DNA from: an uncultured Celeribacter sp.
GTDB lineage: Bacteria; Pseudomonadota; Alphaproteobacteria; Rhodobacterales; Rhodobacteraceae
Direction of reading: 5' to 3'
DNA: 64,000 bases
Assembly (NCBI RefSeq): GCF_963675965.1
Contig: NZ_OY780935.1
Coordinates: forward strand, 3,088,501 to 3,152,500
Of this stretch, positions 1-8,656 are shown one piece after another. The notes under the pieces were generated by a model, which ran no database searches, had not been told where the DNA came from, and saw nothing but the letters and a program-made list of their open reading frames with translations. Every line of letters starts with the position of its first letter. Position 1 is the stretch's first letter. Made by a program: the position numbers and the translations under genes.

Positions 1-2264
1 TCCTTGAGATTGGCGTAGACCGGCTTGGCCTCATCGGGGAGCTGGTGCATCAGATAGGGACCGAAGCGCCCGAAGTTGGCCTTGATCATCCCCCCGTCGG
101 GATGTTCGCCGATCTCGCGAGGCAGGCTGAGCAGGGTCAACGCCTTCTCCAGGTCCATATCGTCCTTGGACCAGCCCTTGGGCAGCGACGCACGCGGCGG
201 TTTCTTGTTCTCAGGGGTCGGTTCGCCGCGCTGCACATAGGGGCCGAAACGGCCGGACTTCAGCCAGATTTCATCTCCGTTGTCTTCGCCCAGAAGACGT
301 TCATCCCCTTCCGCGCCTTCGCCCGCTATCGGGCGGGTGTAGGTGCATTCGGGGTAGTTCGAACACCCGACAAAGCCCCCGGTACGCGAGGTTTTCAGGT
401 GTAGCTGGCCCGAGCCGCATTTCGGGCAGACGCGCGGGTCGCTGCCATCTTCGCGCGGCGGATAAAGCTGCGGTGCCAGCGCGTCATCCAGCTTATCGAG
501 CACCTCGGAAATGCGCAGCTCGCTGGTTTCTTCGATGGCGGCGTGGAAATCGCGCCAGAATTTCGCCAGAACTTCTTTGTAGTCGAGATCGCCGGCCGAG
601 ATTTCGTCGAGCTCTTCCTCCAGATTGGCGGTGAATTCATAGCCGACATATTTGCGGAAGAAATTCATCAGGAAGATCGTGACGATCCGGCCCTTGTCCT
701 CGGGGATCAGGCGGTTCTGTTCCTTGCGGACATATTCACGGTCGACGATGGTGGTCAGTACGGAGGCATAGGTCGACGGTCGCCCGATGCCCAGTTCTTC
801 CATCCGTTTGACCAGCGTGGCCTCGGTGTAGCGCGGCGGCGGGTTGGTATGGTGTTGCAGGCCCAGAACGGCGCCATCGCCACTCAGCGCGGCCTCTTTG
901 TCTGCAGCCTGGGCGCGCAGACCGTCGGCGACCCGTTTGACCGCTTCGCCATCCATGATCTGGGGCAGGCGGCCTTCGTCGTCCTCTTCGACGTCGTCCC
1001 GGCCTTCGGTGTAGACGGCCATGAAGCCATCGAACACCACGACCTGACCGGTGGCGCGCAGCACCACTTCGCGATCGTCAGAGGCAATGTCGACCGTGGT
1101 CCGTTCCAGCTTGGCGCCTTCCATCTGCGAGGCGATGGTGCGTTTCCAGATCAGGTCATAAAGCTTGCGCTGGTCTGCGTCCGACAGGTTCAGCTTGTCC
1201 GGAGCGTTGAACATATCCGTCGGGCGGATACATTCGTGCGCTTCCTGGGCGTTCTTAGCCTTGTTCTTGTAGATCCGCGGCGAGGACGGCACATATTGGT
1301 CGCCGTAGCGATCCTTGATGGCGTCCCGGGCCTGGCTCACCGCCTCGGGGGCCATGTCGATGCCGTCGGTCCGCATATAGGTGATCAGCCCGGCCTCATA
1401 AAGGCGCTGGGCGGCATTCATCGTCTGCCGGGCGCCCATGCCGAATTTGCGGCTGGCTTCCTGTTGCAGGGTCGAAGTCATGAAAGGTGCCGACGGGTTG
1501 CGCGAGCCGGGCTTGGCCTCGACCGAGGCGACCTTGAGGGCACGCGAACTGATCGCCTGCACGGCCATTTCCGCCGACAGGCGGTCCTTGAGGTCGAATT
1601 TGTCGAGTTTCTTGCCGGAAAGCTGCGTCAGCCGCGCTTCAAAGGACTGGCCGCGCGGGGTCTCCAGAAGCGCCTTGACCGACCAGTATTCCTGGGGATT
1701 GAACGCCTCGATTTCCATTTCGCGTTCGACGATCAGGCGCAGGCAGACGGATTGCACCCGACCGGCAGAGCGCGCACCCGGCAGTTTGCGCCACAAGACT
1801 GGCGACAGGTTGAAGCCAACCAGATAGTCCAGCGCGCGGCGGGCCAGATAGGCCTCGACCAGCGGTGCATCGACCTGACGCGGTTTCTTCATCGCGTCCA
1901 GAATGGCGGGCTTGGTAATCGCGTTGAAGGTCACACGCGACACGGCGGTGGATTTCTTGATGGCGCGCCGTTTGGTCAGGGCTTCCTGCAGGTGCCACGA
2001 AATCGCTTCGCCCTCGCGATCGGGGTCGGTGGCGAGGATCAGTTCGTCGTCGTTCTTGAGCGCATCGGCGATGGCTTTGACGTGTTTGCGCGAATCCGCC
2101 CCGATTTCCCAGGTCATGTCGAAATCCTCATCGGGATCGACGGAACCGTTCTTGGCGGGCAGGTCGCGCACATGGCCATAAGAGGCGAGCACCGTGTAAT
2201 CCTTGCCAAGATATTTGTTGATCGTTTTGGCCTTGGCCGGGGATTCGACAACAACAACTGGCAT
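1..2264 (-). CDS. topA: DNA topoisomerase I (C-terminal part beyond window)
   Basis: Type IA topoisomerase, which relaxes negative supercoils by single-strand passage. The ATG at 2264 opens MPVVVVESPAKAKTINKYLG, the start of the Toprim domain. The acidic Toprim motif DPDREGE follows near residue 80. The catalytic tyrosine lies in GLITYMRTDG (Tyr296, codon 1377-1379). A zinc-ribbon segment with two CxxC-like pairs (CPKCGSGQLHLK...CSNYPEC) is near residue 620, followed by repeats of the FGPYVQ / FGPYLM type. About 754 codons are visible and the frame stays open to base 1, so the 3' end is outside the window. All plus-strand ORFs over it are antisense shadows. The next genes rightward are a decayed gene and dprA; topA-dprA neighbourhood is common in alphaproteobacteria. 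Confidence 0.97.
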   Translation of the reverse strand, partial: MPVVVVESPAKAKTINKYLGKDYTVLASYGHVRDLPAKNGSVDPDEDFDMTWEIGADSRKHVKAIADALKNDDELILATDPDREGEAISWHLQEALTKRRAIKKSTAVSRVTFNAITKPAILDAMKKPRQVDAPLVEAYLARRALDYLVGFNLSPVLWRKLPGARSAGRVQSVCLRLIVEREMEIEAFNPQEYWSVKALLETPRGQSFEARLTQLSGKKLDKFDLKDRLSAEMAVQAISSRALKVASVEAKPGSRNPSAPFMTSTLQQEASRKFGMGARQTMNAAQRLYEAGLITYMRTDGIDMAPEAVSQARDAIKDRYGDQYVPSSPRIYKNKAKNAQEAHECIRPTDMFNAPDKLNLSDADQRKLYDLIWKRTIASQMEGAKLERTTVDIASDDREVVLRATGQVVVFDGFMAVYTEGRDDVEEDDEGRLPQIMDGEAVKRVADGLRAQAADKEAALSGDGAVLGLQHHTNPPPRYTEATLVKRMEELGIGRPSTYASVLTTIVDREYVRKEQNRLIPEDKGRIVTIFLMNFFRKYVGYEFTANLEEELDEISAGDLDYKEVLAKFWRDFHAAIEETSELRISEVLDKLDDALAPQLYPPREDGSDPRVCPKCGSGQLHLKTSRTGGFVGCSNYPECTYTRPIAGEGAEGDERLLGEDNGDEIWLKSGRFGPYVQRGEPTPENKKPPRASLPKGWSKDDMDLEKALTLLSLPREIGEHPDGGMIKANFGRFGPYLMHQLPDEAKPVYANLK

Positions 2265-2418
2265 GGACTGTCCTTCAGGTTAAGAATACGGGCCTTATGG
2301 CGGCGGAAAATGGGCCGAGCAACGGTGAAATGTCAATGCGACAGCGACAGGAAAGCTTCACCTCTGGGTGATAAGCGGGAATAATTGCCATCAAAACGAT
2401 CTGTTTGCAGATTTGAGC

Positions 2419-2881
2419 ATGAAACGGGGTTGGTTAACAAATTGTCTCGCCGTGATCGGTTTCATGGGGGTTTTTTCCTCCGGGGCGATGACGTGGGAGG
2501 AACTCGCGCGCGGCAGCCAGACCCGTCAGGATCTCATGGAGGCGCTGCGTCCGCTCGTGGAATGGAAGCTCTGCAGTCCCTTGGAATGCGTGGTCTACGA
2601 TTTGCGTTAAAGCGGGGATCGCGCCTTTGCGATGGTCGCGCCGCAACGTCGCGACGGCATGCCGATCGATCTTGTCGCGACACTGATGGTGCGCGATTTC
2701 GGTGAGGACGCTGCCGAATTTTCTGAACGCGACCTTGATGTGGGGCTTTCTATCGGCGCGAAGGGCGGCAATGGTCCGTGGTGGACCGGAGCCTTGGGGT
2801 GACGGATGTATGGTGGCCCCCTGGGAACCCTACTGTCGCGCGTTCAGGGATAGGCTGGAGGCAGACGGTCAGGTGCAGTGA
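2419..2881 (+). pseudogene. Decayed gene for a small exported protein
   Basis: An ATG at 2419 begins MKRGWLTNCLAVIGFMGVFSS, a plausible signal peptide, followed by a soluble stretch. TAA at 2608-2610 stops it after 63 codons. The same frame then continues with protein-like sequence (SGDRAFAMVAPQRRDG...ATLMVRDFGEDA) to TGA at 2800-2802. A second apparent frameshift around 2740 moves the coding signal to another frame, which reads RGGPEPWGDGCMVAPWEPYC and ends with TGA at 2879-2881. The simplest reading is one gene of about 150 codons broken by a nonsense codon and a frameshift. Sequencing error is the alternative. I do not recognise the family. Confidence 0.6.
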
Positions 2882-2911
2882 AGCGCCCCTGGCCGCGCGG
2901 GGCATCCGGCC

Positions 2912-4117
2912 CTAGCCGTCGCGGCTCAGCAACCCGCCGGGCCTCCGGGCAATCTGACCCGACAGTTCCAGCGAGGTGAGTTCCGCACTGATCTGATCCG
3001 CCGGGGCGCCAAGGTCGCGGATCAGATCGTCCTCGGGCAGGGGGGTGACTGAAAGGCGGCTCAGAATTTCGCGGTGCAGGTGATCGCGGTCCAGCAAGTG
3101 ACGATGCAGGTGGGCATGGTTCCGCAGGCTGCGACGTTCGGGCGCAGCCGGGGGCACACCGGTAACCGAGGGGGCGCTTTCGGTGGATGGGCTTTGTTTC
3201 TGGTGGGGCCGGCGCGCGGATGAGAAAATCCCCTGAGCCAGAGCGTCAATGACATCGCTGGCCGTGCGCACAAGCGTCGCCCCATCGCGCAGCAGCATAT
3301 TGCAGCCTGCGGATCGGGCCTCAAACGGGTGGCCGGGCACTGCCATCACTTCGCGCCCCTGATCGGCGGCATTGCGCGCGGTGAGAAGCGATCCCGATCG
3401 CATGGCCGCCTCGATCACGATCGTGCACATCGAAAGGCCGGACACGATGCGATTCCGGATCGGAAAATGACGCGCTAGGGGTTTCATGCTAAAGGGCTGT
3501 TCGGACATCAGCACGCCTTGCGCGGCCATGCTGCGATAAAGATCGGTGTTTTCCACCGGGTAGATCACGTCCAGACCGCCGCCGAGAACTGCCAGTGTGC
3601 CTGTGTCCAGAGCGGCATGATGGGCGGCCGCGTCGATGCCGCGCGCCAGTCCGGAAACGATGACAAAGCCTTCGGCCCCCAGATCAGCTGCCAGCCGCCG
3701 GGTGAATCGCGTGCCGACGGAAGAGGCATTGCGCGCCCCGACCAGCGCCAGCATGGGGCGAGACAACAGACCCAGATCTCCCCGGACCCACATCAGCGGC
3801 GGGGCATCGGGCAGGGCATGGAGCGCGGCAGGATAGTCCGGATCGCCATAGTACAGCAGCCGTGCCCCGGCCTTGCGTCCGGCAGCGAGCTCCTGTGCGA
3901 TCTGACGTTCGGGACAGATGTGATAATCGCGCACCCCGGCGCGCCGAGCGATCTCGGGCAGGGCGTCCAGCGCCGCCTGTGCGCTGCCGTGTTCCAGCAT
4001 CAGCCTGTAGAAGGTGGTGACGCCAACGCGGCGAGAGCGCAAGAGACGAAGCCGTTGTGTCCGGTCTTCCGCCGTGTGGGGTGGGGTGAGGGGGTGGTGG
4101 AAGGGAATGTCATCCAT
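2912..4117 (-). CDS. dprA: DNA-processing protein DprA (Smf)
   Basis: DprA binds incoming single-stranded DNA during natural transformation and loads RecA. The 401-residue protein has an N-terminal helical SAM/HhH-like part (about residues 20-75), then the Rossmann-like core with ALVGARNASS, IVSGLARGIDAAAH and LGGGLDVIYP, and the late-core motif SLLTARNAADQGREVMAVPG. A proline/serine-rich linker follows, then a C-terminal winged-helix-like segment ending at SRDG (about residues 335-401). Length is typical of alphaproteobacterial DprA, which carry this extra C-terminal domain. The start is the ATG at 4117; a second ATG lies four bases downstream in another frame. It is transcribed toward topA, across the decayed gene. 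Confidence 0.95.
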   Translation of the reverse strand: MDDIPFHHPLTPPHTAEDRTQRLRLLRSRRVGVTTFYRLMLEHGSAQAALDALPEIARRAGVRDYHICPERQIAQELAAGRKAGARLLYYGDPDYPAALHALPDAPPLMWVRGDLGLLSRPMLALVGARNASSVGTRFTRRLAADLGAEGFVIVSGLARGIDAAAHHAALDTGTLAVLGGGLDVIYPVENTDLYRSMAAQGVLMSEQPFSMKPLARHFPIRNRIVSGLSMCTIVIEAAMRSGSLLTARNAADQGREVMAVPGHPFEARSAGCNMLLRDGATLVRTASDVIDALAQGIFSSARRPHQKQSPSTESAPSVTGVPPAAPERRSLRNHAHLHRHLLDRDHLHREILSRLSVTPLPEDDLIRDLGAPADQISAELTSLELSGQIARRPGGLLSRDG

Positions 4118-4224
4118 GAACCAGCGCCTCCGTCTCTTACAGGATCACCTTGCCGCAGCCGAGTTAATGACAGGTTAGCTGGCGCAAAAAAAACGCTCGA
4201 ATCGGCCGACGGGAGCGGGACGAC

Positions 4225-4258
4225 ATAAAAAACGGGGCCGTGTCGCTGCGGCCCCGTT
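4225..4258 (-). terminator. Rho-independent terminator of tldD
   Basis: The arms 4231-4240 and 4249-4258 form a 10-bp GC-rich stem with an 8-base loop. On the minus strand it is followed by a run of six T (plus-strand A run at 4227-4232). It lies 36 bases after the tldD stop. Confidence 0.85.
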
Positions 4259-4293
4259 CGTGTTCACTGTGGTGCCTGCAGGCTGGGGCAGGC

Positions 4294-5715
4294 TCAGGTG
4301 GCTGCGCCGCCCACGGTCAGCCCGCCGATCAGCAGGGTTGGTTGCCCGACCCCGACAGGCACCCATTGCCCCTGTTTGCCGCAGTTGCCGATGCCCGGAT
4401 CCAAGGCCATGTCATTGCCGATGGCATGCACATGTTTCATCGCCGTGGCCCCGTCGCCAATCAGAGTAGCGCCTTTTACAGGCGCGCCGATGCGACCGTT
4501 CTGCACGCGATAGGCCTCGGTGCAGTTGAAGACGAATTTGCCGTTTGTGATGTCGACCTGACCGCCGGAAAAGCCGACGGCATAGATCCCGTCCTTCATG
4601 CTGGAAACAATCTCGTCGGGGCTGGCATCGCCGCCCAGCATATAGGTGTTGGTCATGCGCGGCATCGGGGTGTGGGCATAGCTTTCACGCCGTCCGTTCC
4701 CGGTGGGCTCCACGCCCATCAGCCGGGCGTTCTGGCGGTCCTGCATATAGCCGACCAGAATGCCATCCTCGATCAATGTGGTCTTGGAGGAAGGCGTGCC
4801 TTCATCATCGACTGAAATCGATCCGCGGCGGTCCGGGATCGTGCCGTCATCAAGCACGGTGACGCCCTTGGCCGCGACCTGTTGCCCCATGAGACCGGCA
4901 AAGGCCGAGGTTTTCTTGCGGTTGAAATCGCCTTCGAGCCCGTGGCCCACGGCTTCGTGCAGCAAGACGCCGGGCCAGCCGGAACCCAGAGCCACATCCA
5001 TCACGCCTGCCGGGGCCGGGACCGCTTCAAGGTTCACTGTCGCAATGCGCAGGGCTTCGCGGGCGACGCCTTTCCAGTGGTCGGGAGCCAAGAGGCCGGT
5101 CAGGCCGAATCGCCCGCCGCCGCCGGCATTGCCGCTTTCGCGCCGTCCGGCCTGTTCGACGATGACAGAGATCGACAGGCGGGCCATCGGGCGGATGTCC
5201 GACACCAGCGTGCCTTCGGGGCGCAGGATGAAGACCTCCTGATACGAGGCGGCGAGCGACGCCGAGACCTGCACAACGCGGGGATCGAGGTCGCGCAGAA
5301 AGGCGTCGATTTCGTTCAGCGTGTCGATCTTGACCTCAAAGGCGGCGCCGTCGAGCGGATTTTCATCGCTGTAGAGATGCAGGTTGGTCGGGCGCGGGCC
5401 TTCGGCCAGCGTGCCACCGCCGTCCCCGACTGCCAGTCGTGCGGTTTCACTGGCCCGGGCGATGGCGGCCTCAGAAATCTCGGTGGAATGGGCGTAACCG
5501 GCGGTTTCGCCGCGCACTGCACGCAGGCCGAACCCTTCGGAGGCATCATAAGAGGCGCTGCGCAAGCGGCCATCGTCAAGCACGAGGCCCTCGGAGGTGC
5601 GGCGCTCCAGAAACAGTTCCCCGTCGTCGGCTCCCGCCACGGCCTGCCGCAAAATCCCAAGCGAGCTGTCAAGGTCGAGTGTGGTTGTAAATGGGTCGAA
5701 ATGTCCCGATGACAC
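4294..5715 (-). CDS. tldD: Metalloprotease TldD
   Basis: TldD, with TldE/PmbA, forms a zinc protease that degrades unfolded peptides and matures small modified peptides. The zinc site is visible as LLHEAVGHGLEGDFNRKK (HExxxH type). The C-terminal half has the TldD pattern with YMLGGDASPDEIV and FVFNCTEAYRVQNG. I chose GTG at 5715 (MSSGHFDPF...) because the minus strand carries AAGGGAG seven bases upstream and the resulting 473 residues fit the roughly 480 of E. coli TldD. The longer frame back to 5790 adds an unconserved leader that overlaps the FNR box. The gene diverges from ctaC, a layout common in Rhodobacterales. No tldE is in the window. Confidence 0.95.
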   Translation of the reverse strand: MSSGHFDPFTTTLDLDSSLGILRQAVAGADDGELFLERRTSEGLVLDDGRLRSASYDASEGFGLRAVRGETAGYAHSTEISEAAIARASETARLAVGDGGGTLAEGPRPTNLHLYSDENPLDGAAFEVKIDTLNEIDAFLRDLDPRVVQVSASLAASYQEVFILRPEGTLVSDIRPMARLSISVIVEQAGRRESGNAGGGGRFGLTGLLAPDHWKGVAREALRIATVNLEAVPAPAGVMDVALGSGWPGVLLHEAVGHGLEGDFNRKKTSAFAGLMGQQVAAKGVTVLDDGTIPDRRGSISVDDEGTPSSKTTLIEDGILVGYMQDRQNARLMGVEPTGNGRRESYAHTPMPRMTNTYMLGGDASPDEIVSSMKDGIYAVGFSGGQVDITNGKFVFNCTEAYRVQNGRIGAPVKGATLIGDGATAMKHVHAIGNDMALDPGIGNCGKQGQWVPVGVGQPTLLIGGLTVGGAAT

Positions 5716-5734
5716 TGTTTTTCTCCCTTCGGAT

Positions 5735-5748
5735 TTGATCCAGATCAA
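5735..5748. promoter_or_regulatory. Perfect FNR/FnrL-type box between tldD and ctaC
   Basis: TTGATCCAGATCAA matches the consensus TTGAT-N4-ATCAA exactly and is fully palindromic in both arms. It lies 20 bases upstream of the tldD GTG and 144 bases upstream of the ctaC ATG. By family knowledge, this is where an oxygen-sensing FNR/FnrL or related CRP-family factor binds. Which of the two promoters it controls, and with which sign, is not shown by the sequence. Confidence 0.8.
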
Positions 5749-5891
5749 AAAAACCGCGTTTAGATGCGCGGAATTCTTGTTCCAACGCACCTAATATGGT
5801 TTTTGTTAGGGCAGACTCAAATGAAAATGCTTCCGGTCAACCGGGACGGCAGCTTGGGCGAAACGCTCGATTGCAACTAAGGGAAGAGAGA

Positions 5892-6800
5892 ATGCGCACA
5901 AACCCACTTCGGTTCGGGATCCCGGCCGCTTTATTCGCAATACTTGGTATGTCGCAGGCGACTGCGCAAGAGACCGGGGATATTGTGGGCGAGCCCGTCT
6001 CCGGCAAAATGGGCTTTCAGCCGGCCGCGACGGAACTGGCCCGCGACCTGCAGAGCCTGGATCACATGCTCAACTATATCATCGGCGCGATTGTTGTGTT
6101 CGTCGCGGCGCTGATCCTTTGGGTGATCCTGCGCTACAACAGCCGGGCGAACAAAACCCCGGCGACCTTCACCCATAACACCCCGATCGAGGTGGCTTGG
6201 ACCATCGTTCCGATCCTGATTCTTGTTGTGATCGGGGCGTTTTCGCTGCCGGTGCTCTTCAAGCAGCAGGAAATTCCGGATGGCGACATCTATATCAAAG
6301 TGACCGGCAGCCAGTGGTACTGGACCTATGACTATGTCGACGAAGGCTTTGCCTTTGACAGCTATATGATCGGTCAGCCCGCCACCGGCGGCGATTACAA
6401 GCGCACGCCCGAAGTCGAACAGATGCTGGTCGAGGCGGGTTACACCCCCGATCAGTTCCTTCTGGCCACGGACACGCAGGTCGTTGTTCCGGTTGGTAAG
6501 ACCATTGTGATGGGCGTCACGGGCGCAGATGTGATTCACAGCTGGACCATCCCTGCCTTTGGTGTGAAACAGGACGCCGTTCCGGGCCGGGTGGCTGAAC
6601 TGTGGTTCAAACCCGAGAAAACCGGGATCTTCTTTGGACAATGCTCCGAACTTTGCGGCAAAGATCACGCTTATATGCCGATCACGGTCAAGGTCGTGTC
6701 GGAGGCGGAATATGCCGAATGGCTTGCGGGGGCAAAGGAAGAATACGCCGCACTCGATACGGCAGAACGGGCGCCGGTGAAACTCGCCCTGGCGGAGTGA
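5892..6800 (+). CDS. ctaC: Cytochrome c oxidase subunit II
   Basis: Subunit II of the aa3-type oxidase accepts electrons from cytochrome c through the CuA centre. The 302-residue product begins with a signal peptide (MRTNPLRFGIPAALFAILGMSQATAQ). Two membrane helices follow (MLNYIIGAIVVFVAALILWV and IEVAWTIVPILILVVIGAFS), then a periplasmic cupredoxin domain. The CuA ligands are in GQCSELCGKDHAYMPI (CxxxC with the downstream His and Met), with the upstream His in VIHSWTIPAFGVKQD. The aromatic electron-entry strip is QWYWTYDY. The ATG at 5892 was chosen because a purine-rich GGGAAGAGAGA precedes it and a signal peptide starts there. It heads the assembly operon; subunit I (ctaD) is not in the window. 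Confidence 0.97.
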   Translation: MRTNPLRFGIPAALFAILGMSQATAQETGDIVGEPVSGKMGFQPAATELARDLQSLDHMLNYIIGAIVVFVAALILWVILRYNSRANKTPATFTHNTPIEVAWTIVPILILVVIGAFSLPVLFKQQEIPDGDIYIKVTGSQWYWTYDYVDEGFAFDSYMIGQPATGGDYKRTPEVEQMLVEAGYTPDQFLLATDTQVVVPVGKTIVMGVTGADVIHSWTIPAFGVKQDAVPGRVAELWFKPEKTGIFFGQCSELCGKDHAYMPITVKVVSEAEYAEWLAGAKEEYAALDTAERAPVKLALAE

Positions 6801-6930
6801 CCGACGTTTAAAAGGAAGCAAGATGGGCCGGGACCGGCCCGTCACGATATAACCCACGCACAAGCGCTCCACCGGGAAAGAGGCAAAAGCCCGTCTGGTG
6901 GGGCACAACGACGATGATAGGCTCCACGCG

Positions 6931-7869
6931 ATGACTGACGCGACAATTGTACTGGATCATGACCGAGACGCGGGATTTGGCGATTATTTTGCCTTGCTCA
7001 AGCCGCGTGTGATGTCGCTGGTGGTGTTTACTGCCTTTGCCGGGCTGGTCGTGGCGCCGGGGGGCATTCACCCGTTTCTTGGCTTTTTCGCAATCCTATG
7101 CATCGCCATCGGCGGTGGCGCCTCGGGCGCGCTGAATATGTGGTACGATGCCGACATCGATCAGGTGATGAAACGCACCAAGGGCCGCCCGATCCCCGCT
7201 GGCAAAGTGGCCCCGCAAGAGGCGCTCGGGCTGGGGCTGGCGCTGTCGGGCTTTGCCGTGGTGATGCTCGGGCTGGCCACCAATGCGGTGGCAGCCGGGC
7301 TTTTGGCCTTCACGATCTTTTTCTATGCCGTGGTCTACACGATCTGGCTGAAACGCGCGACGCCGCAGAACATCGTGATCGGTGGCGCCGCAGGGGCCTT
7401 TCCTCCGATGATCGGCTGGGCCGCGGTGACCGGCGACATCAGTCTGTCTTCGGTGCTGATGTTCCTGTTGATCTTCATCTGGACGCCGCCGCATTTCTGG
7501 TCGCTGGCGCTATTCATGAACGCCGATTACGACAAGGCCAAAGTGCCGATGCTGACCGTCACCCACGGTAAACGGGTCACGCGGGCGCATATTCTGGCCT
7601 ATACCGTGCTGTTGGCGGTCACCGCCGCCGCGATGTTCCTGACGCCTTTGGCAGGCTGGTGCTATCTCGTCGTCGCTGTGAGCCTTAACGCAGCCTTTTT
7701 GCTGGGCGCAGTCAAGCTATGGCGTCGCGATGAGGCGCAGGCCGAGGCCGATGGGTACAAGGCCGAACGGGCCTTCTTCAAGCTGTCGCTGTTCTACACG
7801 CTGCTGCATTTCGCAGCCCTGATGGCGGATAAGGCACTCTTTGTCTTTGGTGTCGGGGGGCCATTCTGA
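6931..7869 (+). CDS. ctaB: Protohaem IX farnesyltransferase (haem O synthase)
   Basis: A UbiA-family membrane prenyltransferase that attaches farnesyl diphosphate to haem B to make haem O, the precursor of haem A for the aa3 oxidase. About nine hydrophobic segments are visible. The prenyl-diphosphate site is NMWYDADIDQVMKRTKGRPI (DxxxD), and a second acidic region is FMNADYDKAKVPMLTVTHGK. I took the ATG at 6931 (312 residues, MTDATIVLDHD). A GTG at 6898 in frame would add 11 residues, and neither has a strong ribosome binding site. It follows ctaC by 130 bases, which hold no gene. Confidence 0.95.
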   Translation: MTDATIVLDHDRDAGFGDYFALLKPRVMSLVVFTAFAGLVVAPGGIHPFLGFFAILCIAIGGGASGALNMWYDADIDQVMKRTKGRPIPAGKVAPQEALGLGLALSGFAVVMLGLATNAVAAGLLAFTIFFYAVVYTIWLKRATPQNIVIGGAAGAFPPMIGWAAVTGDISLSSVLMFLLIFIWTPPHFWSLALFMNADYDKAKVPMLTVTHGKRVTRAHILAYTVLLAVTAAAMFLTPLAGWCYLVVAVSLNAAFLLGAVKLWRRDEAQAEADGYKAERAFFKLSLFYTLLHFAALMADKALFVFGVGGPF

Positions 7870-7870
7870 G

Positions 7871-8035
7871 ATGGCGATCACCAAACTGCACGACCTGCAT
7901 GAACGCCGCCGCTCCCGCAATGTCGGGCTGGGGCTGGTGCTGGCCGCTTTCGTCGTATTGGTGTTGGGGCTGACCGTGGTCAAGGTGACCGTCTTGGACC
8001 GTGATATTGCCGCCGCGCAGGAGGGCTCTCCGTAA
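7871..8035 (+). CDS. Small single-span membrane protein in the oxidase operon (CoxF-like)
   Basis: A 54-residue protein with a basic N-terminus (MAITKLHDLHERRRSRN), one membrane helix (VGLGLVLAAFVVLVLGLTVVKVTV) and a short tail. It starts one base after the ctaB stop, and its TAA shares an A with the ctaG ATG (TAATG), so it is translationally embedded in the operon. Small proteins of this kind sit between ctaB and ctaG in many alphaproteobacteria and have been annotated as CoxF or unnamed. A role in oxidase assembly is inferred from position only. It is too short and too simple to assign by sequence alone. Confidence 0.85.
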   Translation: MAITKLHDLHERRRSRNVGLGLVLAAFVVLVLGLTVVKVTVLDRDIAAAQEGSP

Positions 8036-8616
8036 TGGCTGACCGCAAGGCCCAAAAGACCGTGTTGCAACTGGTCGGCGTCGTCGTCGTCATGGGCGCA
8101 TTGGCATGGGCCTCGGTGCCGTTTTACAGCTGGTTCTGCCGGGTGACGGGCTTTGGTGGAACCACGGATGTGGCCACAAGCGGGTCGGATGTCATTCTGG
8201 ACGAGACCATCAAGATCCGGTTTGACGCCAACACCGATCCCGACATGCCCTGGGATTTCAAGCCTGTGGAAAACACCATGGAGCTGCGCATCGGTGAAAC
8301 CGGTCTGGCCTTTTACGAGGCGCATAACCCGACGGATCGGGTTGTTGCCGGAACGGCCTCCTACAACGTCGCGCCTTTTGAGGCGGGCGGCTTTTTCACC
8401 AAGATCGAGTGTTTCTGTTTCACCGAGCAGGTTCTGCAGCCTGGCGAAACGGTTCTGATGCCGGTGACCTTCTATGTCGATCCGGAGATCACCACTGATC
8501 GCGATGCGAAATACGTGCATCGCATCACACTGTCATATACATTCCACGAAACGGAGCTGCCCGAGGATTATGCCGCATTGGAGAACGGCACATCCGCGCA
8601 GGCATCTGTCAACTAA
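8035..8616 (+). CDS. ctaG: Cytochrome c oxidase assembly protein CtaG (Cox11)
   Basis: A copper chaperone that inserts CuB into oxidase subunit I from the periplasmic side. The 193-residue protein has one N-terminal membrane anchor (LVGVVVVMGALAWASVPFYSWFC) and an immunoglobulin-like periplasmic domain. The copper-binding motif CFCF appears in FFTKIECFCFTEQVL. Further Cox11 features are SVPFYSWFCRVTGFGGTT and the LPVTFYVDP-like strand MPVTFYVDPEI. The start overlaps the preceding stop by one base. ctaE follows after 40 bases with its own ribosome binding site. Confidence 0.96.
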   Translation: MADRKAQKTVLQLVGVVVVMGALAWASVPFYSWFCRVTGFGGTTDVATSGSDVILDETIKIRFDANTDPDMPWDFKPVENTMELRIGETGLAFYEAHNPTDRVVAGTASYNVAPFEAGGFFTKIECFCFTEQVLQPGETVLMPVTFYVDPEITTDRDAKYVHRITLSYTFHETELPEDYAALENGTSAQASVN

Positions 8617-8656
8617 GCCCGGCTTACGGGCGCCCCAAGGGAGAGGGACGCACAAC

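Noticed and set aside
543..2384. 613-residue plus-strand ORF opposite topA
   Set aside because: It is the antisense shadow of topA, which has all type IA motifs on the minus strand; the translated ORF has no recognisable domain.
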